Assembly (NCBI GenBank): GCA_017590115.1
Contig: JAGGNK010011003.1
Span: 1,024,955-1,088,954, forward strand
Direction of reading: 5' to 3'
DNA length: 64,000 nt
Source: Montifringilla adamsi
Lineage: Eukaryota > Chordata > Aves > Passeriformes > Passeridae
The notes under the pieces were generated by a model that saw nothing but the letters and a program-made list of their open reading frames with translations, did no database searches and was not told the DNA's origin. Below are positions 1 to 10,516 of the stretch, one piece after another. Positions within the stretch are counted from its first letter, which is position 1. Each line of letters begins with the position of its first letter. The position numbers and the translations under genes are program-made.

Positions 1-3000
1 AGTTTCTGGGATCTAGGAGACCTCCAACCCTCTGCAGGTTTAGGAGCTTCCACAGTATCTTTAGTTTCAGCCTCCTCCACCTCTTGTTGTACCAGTTCAG
101 TCTTTATTGGAGAGATGTCCTCCTCTGGCTTACGGCGGGTTTTGGGAGGTCTTCCCCTCCTCGGGGTTGTGGGAACCGTAGTCACTGTTTCCTGTGGTTC
201 CTTTTCCACTCTCTTCCTGGTGGATCTAGTGACCTCCATGGAGTCCTTCACTGGAGATGGGCCTTCATTGTCCCCTGTGGTAGCATAGACTGACCTCACA
301 TTTCTGCGCCTGGTCCGGCCTATCGGCAAGCTCGGCTCCACGTTTTCCGGCTCTGCAGCAGAACTTGGGGATTTAGCAGCATTCCTTGAAACCTTTTCTG
401 CCTCCGCTTTCAATTCAGAAAGCTTCTGGGTCTCCCCGCGAGGAGAGCTCGACCTTTTCAGTTTTTCACGGTCAATTCTTTCGCTCTTCCTCGTGACGGG
501 CTTTTCTGTGACACTAGCTGCAGCCGACTGCACGGGAGTCTTGGACCGTTTACTTTTATAGGACTTTTTATCTTTTACAACAACCGGAGTTTCCACTTCC
601 ATATCATTGTCAGAAACAGGAGGCAGGACCTCAGCAGCCGCCTCCACCTTTTGACTCACACCAGCATCGGTGTTGGCAGAGGGTGGAGGATTTTCCTCTT
701 TAGGTTCCACAGCCTCATCTGACTTCTGGCCTAGCTTGGGTGGAGGTGGAAGCAGCTGGGCAGCCTCAGGTTCTGGATCTACGCTGATGTCTGCATCAGA
801 AAATGAGGCCCCAGGAGTGGGAGGTTTGGTATCCAAGTATGAAGGATGCTCTATTGCCACAGCATCTTCCTCTGGCGCCAGGGCTGTAGCAAGAATTTCT
901 TTACTTGCTTCTACAACTGGCGGAGGTTCCACTTGCTCAGGAGGTTCCATTTTGACAGGAGCAGCAAGTTCAGGAAAAGATTTTTGTTCCTCTGCTGCAG
1001 CAGCAGGTTCAGAAGGTTTCTCTTCTTTGACAGAAGCTGGTTCCACCAGGACCTTTTCATTCACTATTTTCTCCGGAGCAATGGGAGCTGGTTCCTGTGG
1101 GAGAACAGTGACTGAAGAAGGACCAACAACTGAGGAAGGTTTATGTTCTGTTTCTTTACTATCAGGAACCATTTCTGGTGTTTTCGGCCGGTTTTCTTTG
1201 TCTTCCTGTTTCTCCATTTCTTTTGGTTTCTGATCTTTCTCCTTTTCTTTCTGCTGCATTCGTGTCAGCTCAACAAACCTACTGTGGAAGAGAACCACCG
1301 GCTCTTGCACCAAATCAGCTGTGCTGTTCGTCCCATCAGAGGAGGACTGTCTTCCATACAGCCTTCCAGAGATGAAGTCCAGATCATCATCCTTCCTCTC
1401 TAAATGCTGCAGGCGTTTGGAGTCCTGTTCAAAGATTGAACTGTGCAAAAACCGAGAAGCAAACAGTTCCTGCCGCTCTTGTTCCTCCTCTTTATGATCT
1501 TCTTTCTTATCATCCAGTTTTCCACCTTCGGAATCAGTTCTGATTTTTTTCTTTTTCATATACCAGGATGGAATAGGTCTTGGAGCCGAGTCAACTTTCT
1601 CTTTGTCTTTATTGTTTCTGAAACTAGCAAATCGTGAATCCCAGTCTAGAAAGGACCAGTTTTCCTCCCTGGAGGAAGAGAGGGATTTAGCCCTTTCAAG
1701 CAAGGCCTTTGTGTCAGGTGTGATTGTCTTGTCCAATGCAAAAGAGTAGAATTTGTTTCTTTCTAAGGAACTGGACTGAAGTCTTTCCTCTCTTTCACGG
1801 AACTTCTCTTCTCTGTCCCTTAATAAAAAAGACAACCTGGAACTCTCTAACAAGGATGAGGTTTTTGGGGAATGGGGCTTGTTTTCACCATCGTCATCCG
1901 AATCTGAAGGCACCTCCCCAGGTTCCAGGTCTCGGACAGACCGTTTCCGTATACTATCTCTTTTCACAATGCTGCTTGGAAAGCTGATATCGACTCTCCC
2001 AGGCTCTTGCTTCACTTGGGTTTCCCACCTACTTGAGTCTTCCTCAGAACTCAGCACAGAGAGTTTTATTTTAGCCATTTCTGCCATCTGTTCCCTTCTG
2101 CTGGAATCATAAGGATTGAATTTCAGCGAGTCCTCCCTGACAGTCATGTTGGAGTATGAAAGACCCTTTTCTTCTATTTTAGGTGACTCTTTGGTTTCCT
2201 TCAATGGCATTAACCTTGGAGAATCAAGCGTGTCGTCATCCTCATGGAACGGGAAGTGCCTGATGCTTGGGGAACAGGACATCCTTTCGGAGTCCTCACT
2301 CACCTGACGAGAACTTCTGTAATTCCTTTCTCTCTTAGTGCTGATTTCAAAGTCAAACTGGTCAGTCTTTTTCCTTTTACTTGGTGGAGAGTCATCGGTG
2401 ACATCTTGTGGAGGCTTTCCCACCTCATGAACCAGACTCCGCTTTTCATATTCATCCACATCTTTCTTTGGACTGCCAAACTTCTCTGACTTTGCTATCT
2501 CCATTTCCAGCTGCTGTTTCAACCTGCGACTTTGCTCCATCTGTTTCCGGTAGCTCTGCGTGTGGTCAATGTCGATGCTGATTTTCTCCTCTGTGTCAGC
2601 CGACTGAGGTTTCTCTTGGCCAAGTTTATGGTCTGGTGTTTCTTCAGGAAGGCTGGAGTAGTTCTTCCTTGTGTCCTCTCTCTCCGTTCCCTGCTCGTCC
2701 AGCAGCTGTACCTGTTTATGCTGGGGTTTTACTGGGTTCAGTTTTTTAGGAGGGAGTTCCTGAACTTCCACAGGTTCCTCGGGTGCCTCCATGAGCCTCG
2801 CCTGCAGATCCAGGGTGGGACGCATGCCAATCCCACCAACATTAAGAGTGTCCTGAATTTCTTTGGGACTAGTAACAGGAATAAGTCTTTCCAGTTTGAG
2901 TTTTTTAGATTCCCTTTTAAGCATCTCCTTCTTCAAGGGTTTTCTCTCCAATTCTCCTTCCCTTACCACTGGTGCTTCTCTAGACGATGCCGTCGCATCA

Positions 3001-4218
3001 AGCTGCTTTTTCAAAACCACGCGTGCATCCTCCTCATCTTGGCTGCTCCGTTTTGCATCCAGTTTTTGCCTGTCAGGTTTTGGATTCGCATCGGCAAAAC
3101 GCCTTTTACGAGCCTCCAACTTGTCTAAATCCACTGCATTGGCCCCCTCGGAAGTTTGCTCTGTCTTCAAGTGCTTTTTAGGTTTAACTTTTCCCTCCTT
3201 GTCCACCACTTCGATGTGACTGGCAACGGCTTTCTCCTTCTGTACCTTGGTTCTGACAGGTTCTAGTTTAGACTGCTCCGACTTGGCTTGCTCAGCCTGG
3301 GATGTCTGGGTTTTCTGTTCAAGCAGTGGGGATTTCAGAGTGTCGTTATCCAGCTTTGCCCTCAGTTTCTCCAGCGCAGGCTGATCGATCACCTTCCCCT
3401 CCTTTTCCTTCACACGGGTCAGCACAACACAGGGCATCAGTTCCAGGCGGTTCTTTGCTGTCCCTTCTTTGTCACCCCTTTCTTTGCTTTGTTTACTGTT
3501 GCCCTTCAGTTTTTCTGGGCTGGGCTCTCTCTCATTCTCCTGATCTGTTTCCGAGGACTGAGAGCTGGGCGAATGGATTTTCGCTTTTCGTTTCTGTTTA
3601 TCTGTTTTCTCCTTTTCTAATTTTTCCAGCTTTTCCTTCCTCACCAAGCGCTTCTCCTTGTCCACCCTCTCCTGCTCGAAAACACGCTCTTTCTCCACTT
3701 TCTCGTTTTTTGCGTATCGCTCCACGCGGACTTTGTCTAGCTTGTCGTAGCGCGGAGGGGACAGCGAGCTGCAGCTGCCGCTGCGATCTGAGGACCTGCT
3801 GTAAATCCTCCTCTCCGAGTCGCTCTGCAGCCGTTCCGACTGTGAAGGGGACGCTCCGGGGCTCTGCGGGCGTCGGGAATGTGTTGGGCTCTGGCTCCGC
3901 TCGATCGGTCTCCGCTCGTGGTCTCTGTCCCGATCGGATTCGAACCGTTCCCTCTCCCTCTCCCTCTCCCGTTGCCTGTAGCTGTACTCCCTGATGTCCT
4001 GCTCGTACGGATCTCCCCGATAATCCCGGTACTCGCGCGGGTCGTCGTAGTATCGTGGGTCGTAGTAGTCTCCTTGGTAGGGATCCCACTCGGCGTAGAA
4101 TTCTCTGCCCCGAGCTGGGTATTCCCGCCGAGGATCTTCGGGATACGTCCCTGGGGTCCGAACGGTCTCGTAGTAAGTACGGTCAGGGGCGTATTCGTAG
4201 GATCCTCTTCTCTCGTCT
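1..4218 (-). CDS. SPEN: SPEN exon 11 (giant exon, 5' part): charged central region
   Basis: The exon opens at CAG|AGACGAG and stays open for 4218 bases to the window edge, encoding residues 618-2022. The order is: a Tyr/Arg/Asp-rich segment, the Arg-Glu dipeptide tract (700-708), a long Lys/Glu-rich coiled-coil-like region, NLS-like basic clusters (ARKRRF near 985, SKRKK near 1230), the conserved block around RDLEPGEVPSDSD, a Pro/Glu/Val-rich disordered stretch, and an AT-hook-like RRGRPPK at 1970-1976. The human protein uses the region that follows for Msx2, nuclear receptor and RBPJ contacts and ends in SPOC, all beyond the left edge. I see no frameshift. It appears somewhat shorter than human in the Pro/Glu-rich part, judged from memory only. 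Confidence 0.97.
3945..3971 (-). repeat. In-frame Arg-Glu dipeptide microsatellite within exon 11
   Basis: Nine codons encode alternating Arg and Glu (residues 700-708). The DNA is a nearly perfect 6-bp repeat, CTCCCT on the plus strand, with different Arg codons only at the two ends. The human protein has a similar tract in the same place, as I recall. Unit-length changes would stay in frame. Confidence 0.9.
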
Positions 4219-6815
4219 CTGCTAAACATAAGAATAAACAGATTCTAGTTCTCCTTCTCAACCAAGGTACTCTGTTACCATAGTTTTTTGCTATGTAAAG
4301 GAACCATTTTCTGATCTTTTTTCCTACGTGCATCAAGGCAGCTGCACACAGAGGTTTGGCAAGGAATCTGTGTGCAGTGGACTAAATACTTTTGTTAACT
4401 TATCAAATACCAAATGTACTTCATGGGTAATGTCATAACAGCTCCTCCAAGCATTGTTTCACCACCCTCACTCCTTTGTCAAATTCAAACCTTGCATGAA
4501 ATGAGGGAAAAACCAACACAGCACCTGTGCACCCACACAAGGCTGGCAGGGTGAAGACACCCCTTTATCCAGACCCTGAGACCTTCATTTGACTCTGAAA
4601 ACATGAGTCAAATCAAAGTTCAGGCACGGAATCTCTCCATTTCTAAGCAGCAAAGTGATGGTAAGATTTCTTTAAAAATCCTAAGCCCTGCAAGTGATCT
4701 TTTAATTCCCAAATTAGCTCTTTCACTGCATGTGACTTGCTGGTGTTGACTGTTTACAGTAAAACCAAGTCAACAAACATCAGGCTGTTTATAAGATAGG
4801 TGAATTCATTCAGCGAAGCAAGCCAAGCAATTAATGTTGTTATTTCAGTACCTCCACGCAGCAAAAATAAGTGATTTTTAAGACTGAACATGGCAGGGAG
4901 GTGGAATAAAGCTGGAGTTCTAATTCCTCATCATTACAGTGTGTTTTGCACACTCTGTACTAAGGTGGGGTCGGGCTCTGCTCCCAGGGAACAGGGACAC
5001 CAGGAGAGGGAATGGCCAAAGGCTGGGCCAGGGGAGGCTCAGCTTGGACACCAGGAGGAATTTCCCCTTGGAGAGGGTGGTCAGGAAATGGAAGGGGCTG
5101 CCCAGGGAGGTTTGGAGGGCCCATCCCTGGAGGTGTCCAAGGAAGGCCTGGATGTGACACCCAGTGCTCTGGGCTGGGGACAAGGAGGGGAGGGGATTGA
5201 GGTTGGACTCAATGACCTTGGAGGTCCTTCCCAACCTAAATGATTCTGGGATTCCGTATAGGTTTGTTTGGCTTCACAGTTTGTATTTTATGTTAAAAGC
5301 TGGCAACTTCCACCTTTTAGGAAAAGCACAGAACTGAAAAAGGGACAAAATACAGAAGACAAAAACCTCATCCTACAAGTGAAGTGGAATGTTGGGAAAA
5401 GCAGCTGTGAAGTTAAAAATATTGACAAGGAATTTTGTTCGTTTTTTCATGTTTTTTTTTCCCCTTGGGTCTTATTTAGACTGGCTCCAACTATATCCTC
5501 GAGAGAAGGTGGTTTGTGCAGATCTCAGCACCTCTGCAAGGAGGAGCTTGGAGGGGCACCAGAAGCTGCAGAATTACAGGAGTCACCGCAGAGCTCGCTC
5601 CACTGCTCCCTGATCCATTATCCCCATGGATCTCCTAATGACTGTGTGAGCAGTGTGACAGAGAAGGAAAAACCAGACTAACGTGTGCCCAAACACCAGA
5701 AATCAGGGTCCTGCTCAGGATTATTCCGTGGCAAAGACAACCCAACCTGAGTCCCGCGTGCTAAAAAACACACAAAAACACCCTTCTCTTGCCTGAATCC
5801 AGTGCAGTTCTGAGGAAATGCTTATTGCTGGAACACCACAACATCTGGCAAGGCCTGGGGAAGGCACACTTGTATTTCCATTATGCAAATTCTGGTCACC
5901 AACTTCCAAACTCTGGTCGCTTTTAAATCTGCTCATTTTGCACTGTCAGACCAATCTATTTTGCTGCAAGAAACTGTTGGGTTTACCCAGCTCCCAGGAA
6001 CACCCAGAGTCATGCTGCACTGACTCCTGGGCAGGCAGAGCCCTAACCATGAGCCAGGCTCTGGAGGCAATAAAACACAGATCTTTTTTCAGTCAGTGAA
6101 AGTAAAAAAGCCCAAAATGTGGAGTGTTTTTGTGCTAGGTCTTCAGGGATAAATAAGTGGCTGTGCAGCATGTGGTGCCAGCTGCTGCCAAGGGGCAGCC
6201 ACACAGGACACAGATTTATTCAAAATAAAAATGCATCCTTATTCAAAATGTATTATTTTATCAAGTTACAAAAAAAAAAACCTGTTGGAAAGAAGGTGAA
6301 GGATCAGATTTTACTCTCTGCTCAAGGGCTGAGCAGCAGTTTATCAGACTTTATGTACACCCACCAACACACACATTTCTCTGTTACAGATAAGCTGCTC
6401 TTTGCATTCCTAAGACGTGATGAATGACTCCCAACTGCGTCCTGGTGACCCACCAGAGAAACAGGATACTTAAATATGGATCACACAGACAACTGAAACC
6501 TCCACCTCAGCAAGAATTCCACTAACTGGCTACGCCTCGGATGTGTGAGAGCCTGCCTGCTCTAATCTGCACAGCTTAAGTCTGATTACCTAAATTTAAT
6601 TTAAAAAATAGTGAAGAGGTTAAAAAAAATTAAAATGCAGAGGTGTTTTTAATAAAACTTAGAAAAAATAAAGATAAAGTTGAGAGGAAAAAACTTGTTT
6701 AAGAATTATGGCCTGAAGAAAGTTTGACTGTATGATGTGGAGGACAATGATTGTAAAAGGATTGTGTAAAGTGATGCTAGAAAACAAAAAATGGAATAAA
6801 AATATTGATACATGC
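4219..6815 (-). other. SPEN intron 10 (GC-AG type)
   Basis: This 2.6-kb intron begins GCATGT and ends CAG. It contains one CR1 fragment (4952-5258) and A/T-rich low-complexity patches (6280 and 6600-6680). I see no other coding or RNA gene. Confidence 0.85.
4952..5258 (+). mobile_element. CR1 LINE, 3' end fragment
   Basis: The segment reads like the terminal part of a CR1 element: GGGGCTGCCCAGGGAGGT, GGAGGTGTCCAAGGAAGGC and TTGGACTCAATGACCTTGG, ending in the typical tail (AATGATTCTGGGATTC). The insertion is 5' truncated, and the terminal octamer-like tail is present in about two copies. Confidence 0.92.
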
Positions 6816-6916
6816 CTTCTTTCTGCCAGCATTTCGTAGAAGTCTCTGATATCTTGACCCGTTTTCTCCATGGAATGATAAAATGCCAACTGACTCTCCC
6901 GATTTGCAAAGTCCAC
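6816..6916 (-). CDS. SPEN: SPEN exon 10: end of RRM4 and C-terminal helix
   Basis: It encodes residues 584-616 plus two bases of codon 617. It reads VDFANRESQLAFYHSMEKTG, then DIRDFYEMLAER, covering the last RRM4 strand and the start of the helical extension. The acceptor is TTTTTCAG|GTGGAC. The donor is AAG|GCATGT, a non-canonical GC: only a cut here joins in frame to exon 11 (AG|A gives Arg617, then DERRGSYEY). The next GT, two bases downstream, would shift the frame. Confidence 0.94.
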
Positions 6917-8460
6917 CTGAAAAAAAAAGGGGAAATCACATTCAGTCACAGAAACATCCCACTGCCAACATTTCCCTGTCTGCTGAAGGTGGGAGCAGAA
7001 CTGAAAATGGGGGTAAAATTTAATAAAAAATGTCAAACACTTCCCAATTCTGGCCCTGCACATCCCCAGGAATAAAGACGTTTCTCAGTGGAGCTGTGTA
7101 AATATCTCCTTACTATGTTGTTGTAAGCTGCCATCCCAGAGGCTTCTGCTGGGCAAAGCAGCAGGAAAAATACACATTATTGTCGTGCTATTGATGTTTT
7201 TAATGCCAGGACAGTTCCAAAGTCCCTTTTATCTCAGGGCAGTGCTATACAAGGTCAGGATTATGAATCCATTCTGGACTCCATGGTGTTTGCCTGGGGT
7301 TATAGAGCAGGGAAAGAACCAAGGCTCCTGAACTGCAGCTCCCTGTCCCAGTTGCTCCAAGAATTGGTGTTTTCTAGTACTTAGAAGCCAATGTCATAGT
7401 GAAAAAAATTAAGGATTAGAACATATTTCATTACGTGTATGCCACATAATGGAATATTTGTAACATTCTAGTTCCTGTTATTTTTTGAATCAGCCCAGTC
7501 CTGTGTGTAACCACAGCAATGGAGCACGGGCCCACACTGGGGGTGTTGCTTATTCCAAAGTCATTAAGCAACAAGATCCACACAAATTGTGAAACTTTTA
7601 AGGGACCACATGCTTTTCTGCCTTGGAAGGTGACTGATATCCAACACCATGCTCAGAAACTGCAGAATACCCAACTCCAGCCCTGGGTGAGGTAGGAAGC
7701 TGCTGAGACCATGCCTGACATCGCTGCCCACTCTTTAGGAGAGGAGAAAGGAGGAGGAGGAGGAAGATAATTCAAAGGGTCAGCTGACACCTCACGTCCC
7801 CAGTTAGTGGGACTGATGGGACAGTCAGAACAGGTATCACCACATTCACCCAAATCCAAGATATCCCTGTACATGTTAAGTGTTGCTCCAGGAAGAAAAG
7901 TACTTTCTGTGTGTTTTTTAAAGTAATGTTTTCAATTATTGTGTAAAATGTGTTGCAAGGAAGGACAAGATGATCTTTAAGGTCTTTTCCAACCCAAACC
8001 ATTCCATGATTCCGTGACTGCATGTTGAGGTTAGTGTACCTCAGAGCCTGGACATCAGCATGGGGCAGCTGGATGCAGCCATGTGTTTTCCTGGAGGAAC
8101 TCACACCTTCAGATTTCCCTTTTTTAACACAAAAACAGACAAAAGTGTGCCTTGGATTGGGGTAAACGAGGCAGTGACACGGACACCAACACTCAGGAGC
8201 TCAGAGAGACAAGTTCAGCGAAACAAACAGCAGAATACTGGAAAAGGCTTTATAAGTAACAGTTCAGGATTCCCTGACATCTTGATAAGCCGAGCATAAA
8301 AATATAATTTAAGCCTTTGATATGTGGGACATGTGTGTCCCGCCAAGTAGTCCTTGAGCCTGGCAGTCTGCACTGCCAGCATTTAAGGGGGAAGGCCTAA
8401 ACACAATTTGTTCCTCTTTTTTTGTCTGTTTTGCTTTGGTTTGGAGGTCATTCTGCACAC
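6917..8460 (-). other. SPEN intron 9
   Basis: This 1.5-kb intron has a weak GTGTGC donor and a CAG acceptor preceded by a T-rich tract. It contains a short CR1 tail at 7961-8017. I recognise nothing else. Confidence 0.85.
7961..8017 (+). mobile_element. CR1 LINE, 3' tail remnant
   Basis: About 57 bases match the CR1 3' end: GATGATCTTTAAGGTC, then TTCCAACCCAAACCATTCC and ATGATTCCGTGA. Confidence 0.85.
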
Positions 8461-8574
8461 CTTAATTTTATTCCCACCGATTTTCCTCCCCTTGGTCTCT
8501 TTTACAGCTGCTTGTGCATATTCAATCTCATTGTAGAGAACCAGGGCCATGCCTTTTAAGCGGTCAAACACCAC
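8461..8574 (-). CDS. SPEN: SPEN exon 9: RRM4 core
   Basis: This phase-0 exon encodes residues 546-583. It starts VVFDRLKGMALVLYN, and the RNP1 segment GMALVLYN is at 553-560. The RNP1 aromatics are largely replaced by aliphatic residues, as I recall for the family. It ends with the basic strand GRKIGGNKIK. The acceptor is TTACAG|GTGGTG. The donor AAG|GTGTGC matches the consensus poorly beyond the GT, but it is the only frame-preserving choice that I see. Confidence 0.96.
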
Positions 8575-9718
8575 CTGTAAAAAACAAAAAAACAAAACAA
8601 AAACCAAATAAGAGCCTCATCCACAGGACTTAATGTCAGTCCCAACAAAATCCTAAGTCATGAGGATACCAGGAAGGAAATAATTTTTAGCAAGGTGAAT
8701 TTCCAGGCTTTTCTGATGAGGCATATTGAAATGAAGAGACAATAAAAGGACACGGGACTGCTTTGAATTGTGGATATTGTGGCTTGAGGTATATTATGCC
8801 TTTATTTTGTTTTTCTGTATTTTACTTTGAATATTTTTTCTTTGTTGACTGAGTTTTGTATAATTTCTTTGCTGAGGGTTTTTTTTGGTATGGGGTTTTT
8901 TTCTAAATTTCCAATGTGTTTTAGGGGGGAAAAAAGGTAAAGGAAACATTTAATCCCAAAGTGGAACCAGCTTTTTTTATCAGTCTGCAGTACCACTCAC
9001 CAGCTATTAAACACCCAATTTCCAAATACTGCCTTCCTTTAGCAGCATAAATGTATTATTCAAGCAACAACAGCTACAATAAAGAACGTCAAAGCTGCAA
9101 CACAAACCCACAAAAATCCTTTGGTGAGGCCAGACCCTGATCCTGCAAAGACTTACACATGTTGCTTAATTTTAAGCACATCCATGTCCAATAAAAACAC
9201 ACAGGACAACTCCCACACTGAAGTTTAAGCACGTGATAAATCACTTGCATGGGAGAGGCTCCCGCTGTGTGACAGGGGTGTGTTGCGCCATTGTTGACTT
9301 TCTCTCTTCTTCCATGTACTTTGGCACTGTGATTGTCCTGACTGCTTTTAAAAAGTCTTTTTTTTTCTTGGTCTGATGAAAAAAAACATAGTTATGTCTA
9401 ATTATGTAATTAGCAAGTATGAGTAATTACACAATTAGACTGCTGTTCTTCCAACTAATATTTAAGAAGTTTTGCTGGGGAGAGACTGTACTGCACAAGA
9501 GCAACAAATGCTTTCCAATGCTCAACATCTCGGCTCACTCAAAATACCTCTTTTTGGTTGCTGTCTATATTAACAGAGCCCTGTCAGCCAAATTCCACCC
9601 CGGAGAGAATTTCTTCTACCTGAGCTATAAAGCCCTGGACAGTGGGGTTGAAAGGACAGGATGGGAAGAAAGGAAGACAGTAACGACTTGGAAGCACATG
9701 CCAAAGCCTCCCACCTAC
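8575..9718 (-). other. SPEN intron 8
   Basis: This 1.1-kb intron has a GTAGGT donor and a TTTTTTACAG acceptor. It is AT-rich with A-run and T-run patches (8579-8610, 8876-8900, 9357-9385). No repeat family or gene was recognised. Confidence 0.85.
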
Positions 9719-9832
9719 CTTCACCACAGGCCCGTATCGGCAGAAATGTCGGGTCAGATACTGATCCGTAACGTTTGTGGAAAGCCCATCTAACCACACG
9801 CAGTTTGTAGGCATGCTCTTCCCAAAACCCAG
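9719..9832 (-). CDS. SPEN: SPEN exon 8: end of RRM3 and first half of RRM4
   Basis: This phase-0 exon of 38 codons encodes residues 508-545. It begins LGFGKSMPTNC, closing RRM3, and goes straight into RRM4 with RNP2 VWLDGL (519-524). The short connection between RRM3 and RRM4 agrees with the rigid tandem arrangement known for SHARP. It ends CRYGPVVK. The acceptor is ATCCAG|CTGGG and the donor is AAG|GTAGGT. Confidence 0.97.
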
Positions 9833-10390
9833 CTGGATACAAAAGGGCAAAACTTCCATCAGTACAGTGCACAAGGGTTAAACTCACTGAACAGAGCCTG
9901 CCTGATGAAAGACTTATGTGGAGAAAGCTGCTGTTTGTATGCATTTTCTAAAATTAGCATCTGGTGCAGGTGCAAGACAAAAATCAAAGAGTAATTAAAG
10001 AAAATAATTCTGCTTGTTTAAACAAAACAGTGTTTGACAACATTGGGTTCTTCTACAGTTTGAATGTTTGAGAAGTGACAGGTTGACAGCTCTGGGGCCT
10101 GACAGGCCCCGTTTGCCATGGGGAGTGGGATGGATTCCCAGCACAGCCTTGCCAGACCTTCCAGGCCAGGGAACGTCAGTCTCTGAGTGCTCAGTCCCAG
10201 GACTGCGTGTGCACAGAGCCAACAAAAATGCTGATTAATCCCAATCAGGTGGTGGTTGAAACCATCACGCTCTGATATGATCTTGCATTAAAAACCATCT
10301 TACTTCCATAAACTACCTCGCTGCGAAACATCCCAAGATGCAGCAGCGGAAGACACAAGAAGGATACAGTCCAGGGGAGGATTTCTTTAC
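9833..10390 (-). other. SPEN intron 7
   Basis: The shortest intron (558 bp), with a GTAAAG donor and an ATCCAG acceptor. Nothing else was recognised in it. Confidence 0.85.
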
Positions 10391-10516
10391 CTTGAGCCGG
10401 TTATTTCCAAGATATTCCCCATCCATCTTCTTAATGGCTTTGCAGACGCTGGCGATGTCGCAGTACTGCAGGAACGCGTACTGAGGGACACCATTCACCT
10501 TCTTAATGTCGATGTC
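10391..10516 (-). CDS. SPEN: SPEN exon 7: second half of RRM3
   Basis: This phase-0 exon encodes residues 466-507, starting DIDIKKVNGVPQYAF. RNP1 of RRM3 is the PQYAFLQY segment (476-483); helix 2 is CDIASVCKAIKKMDG and the last strand includes NNRLK. The acceptor is CCCCAG|GACATC and the donor is AAG|GTAAAG. The exon length of 126 nt is a multiple of three. Confidence 0.97.

Noticed and set aside
670..1233. 187-codon open frame on the plus strand
   Set aside because: It is antisense to SPEN exon 11 and owes its openness to the biased codons of the Pro/Glu-rich coding strand. Its Ser/Gly-rich content is the mirror of that.
3302..3994. 230-codon open frame on the plus strand, and others antisense at 3879-4283
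   Set aside because: Shadows of exon 11. The minus-strand frame is conserved SPEN protein throughout.
6810..6816. Alternative GT donor two bases after the exon 10 GC
   Set aside because: Using it would add two bases and shift the frame of exon 11; the available acceptors do not restore it.
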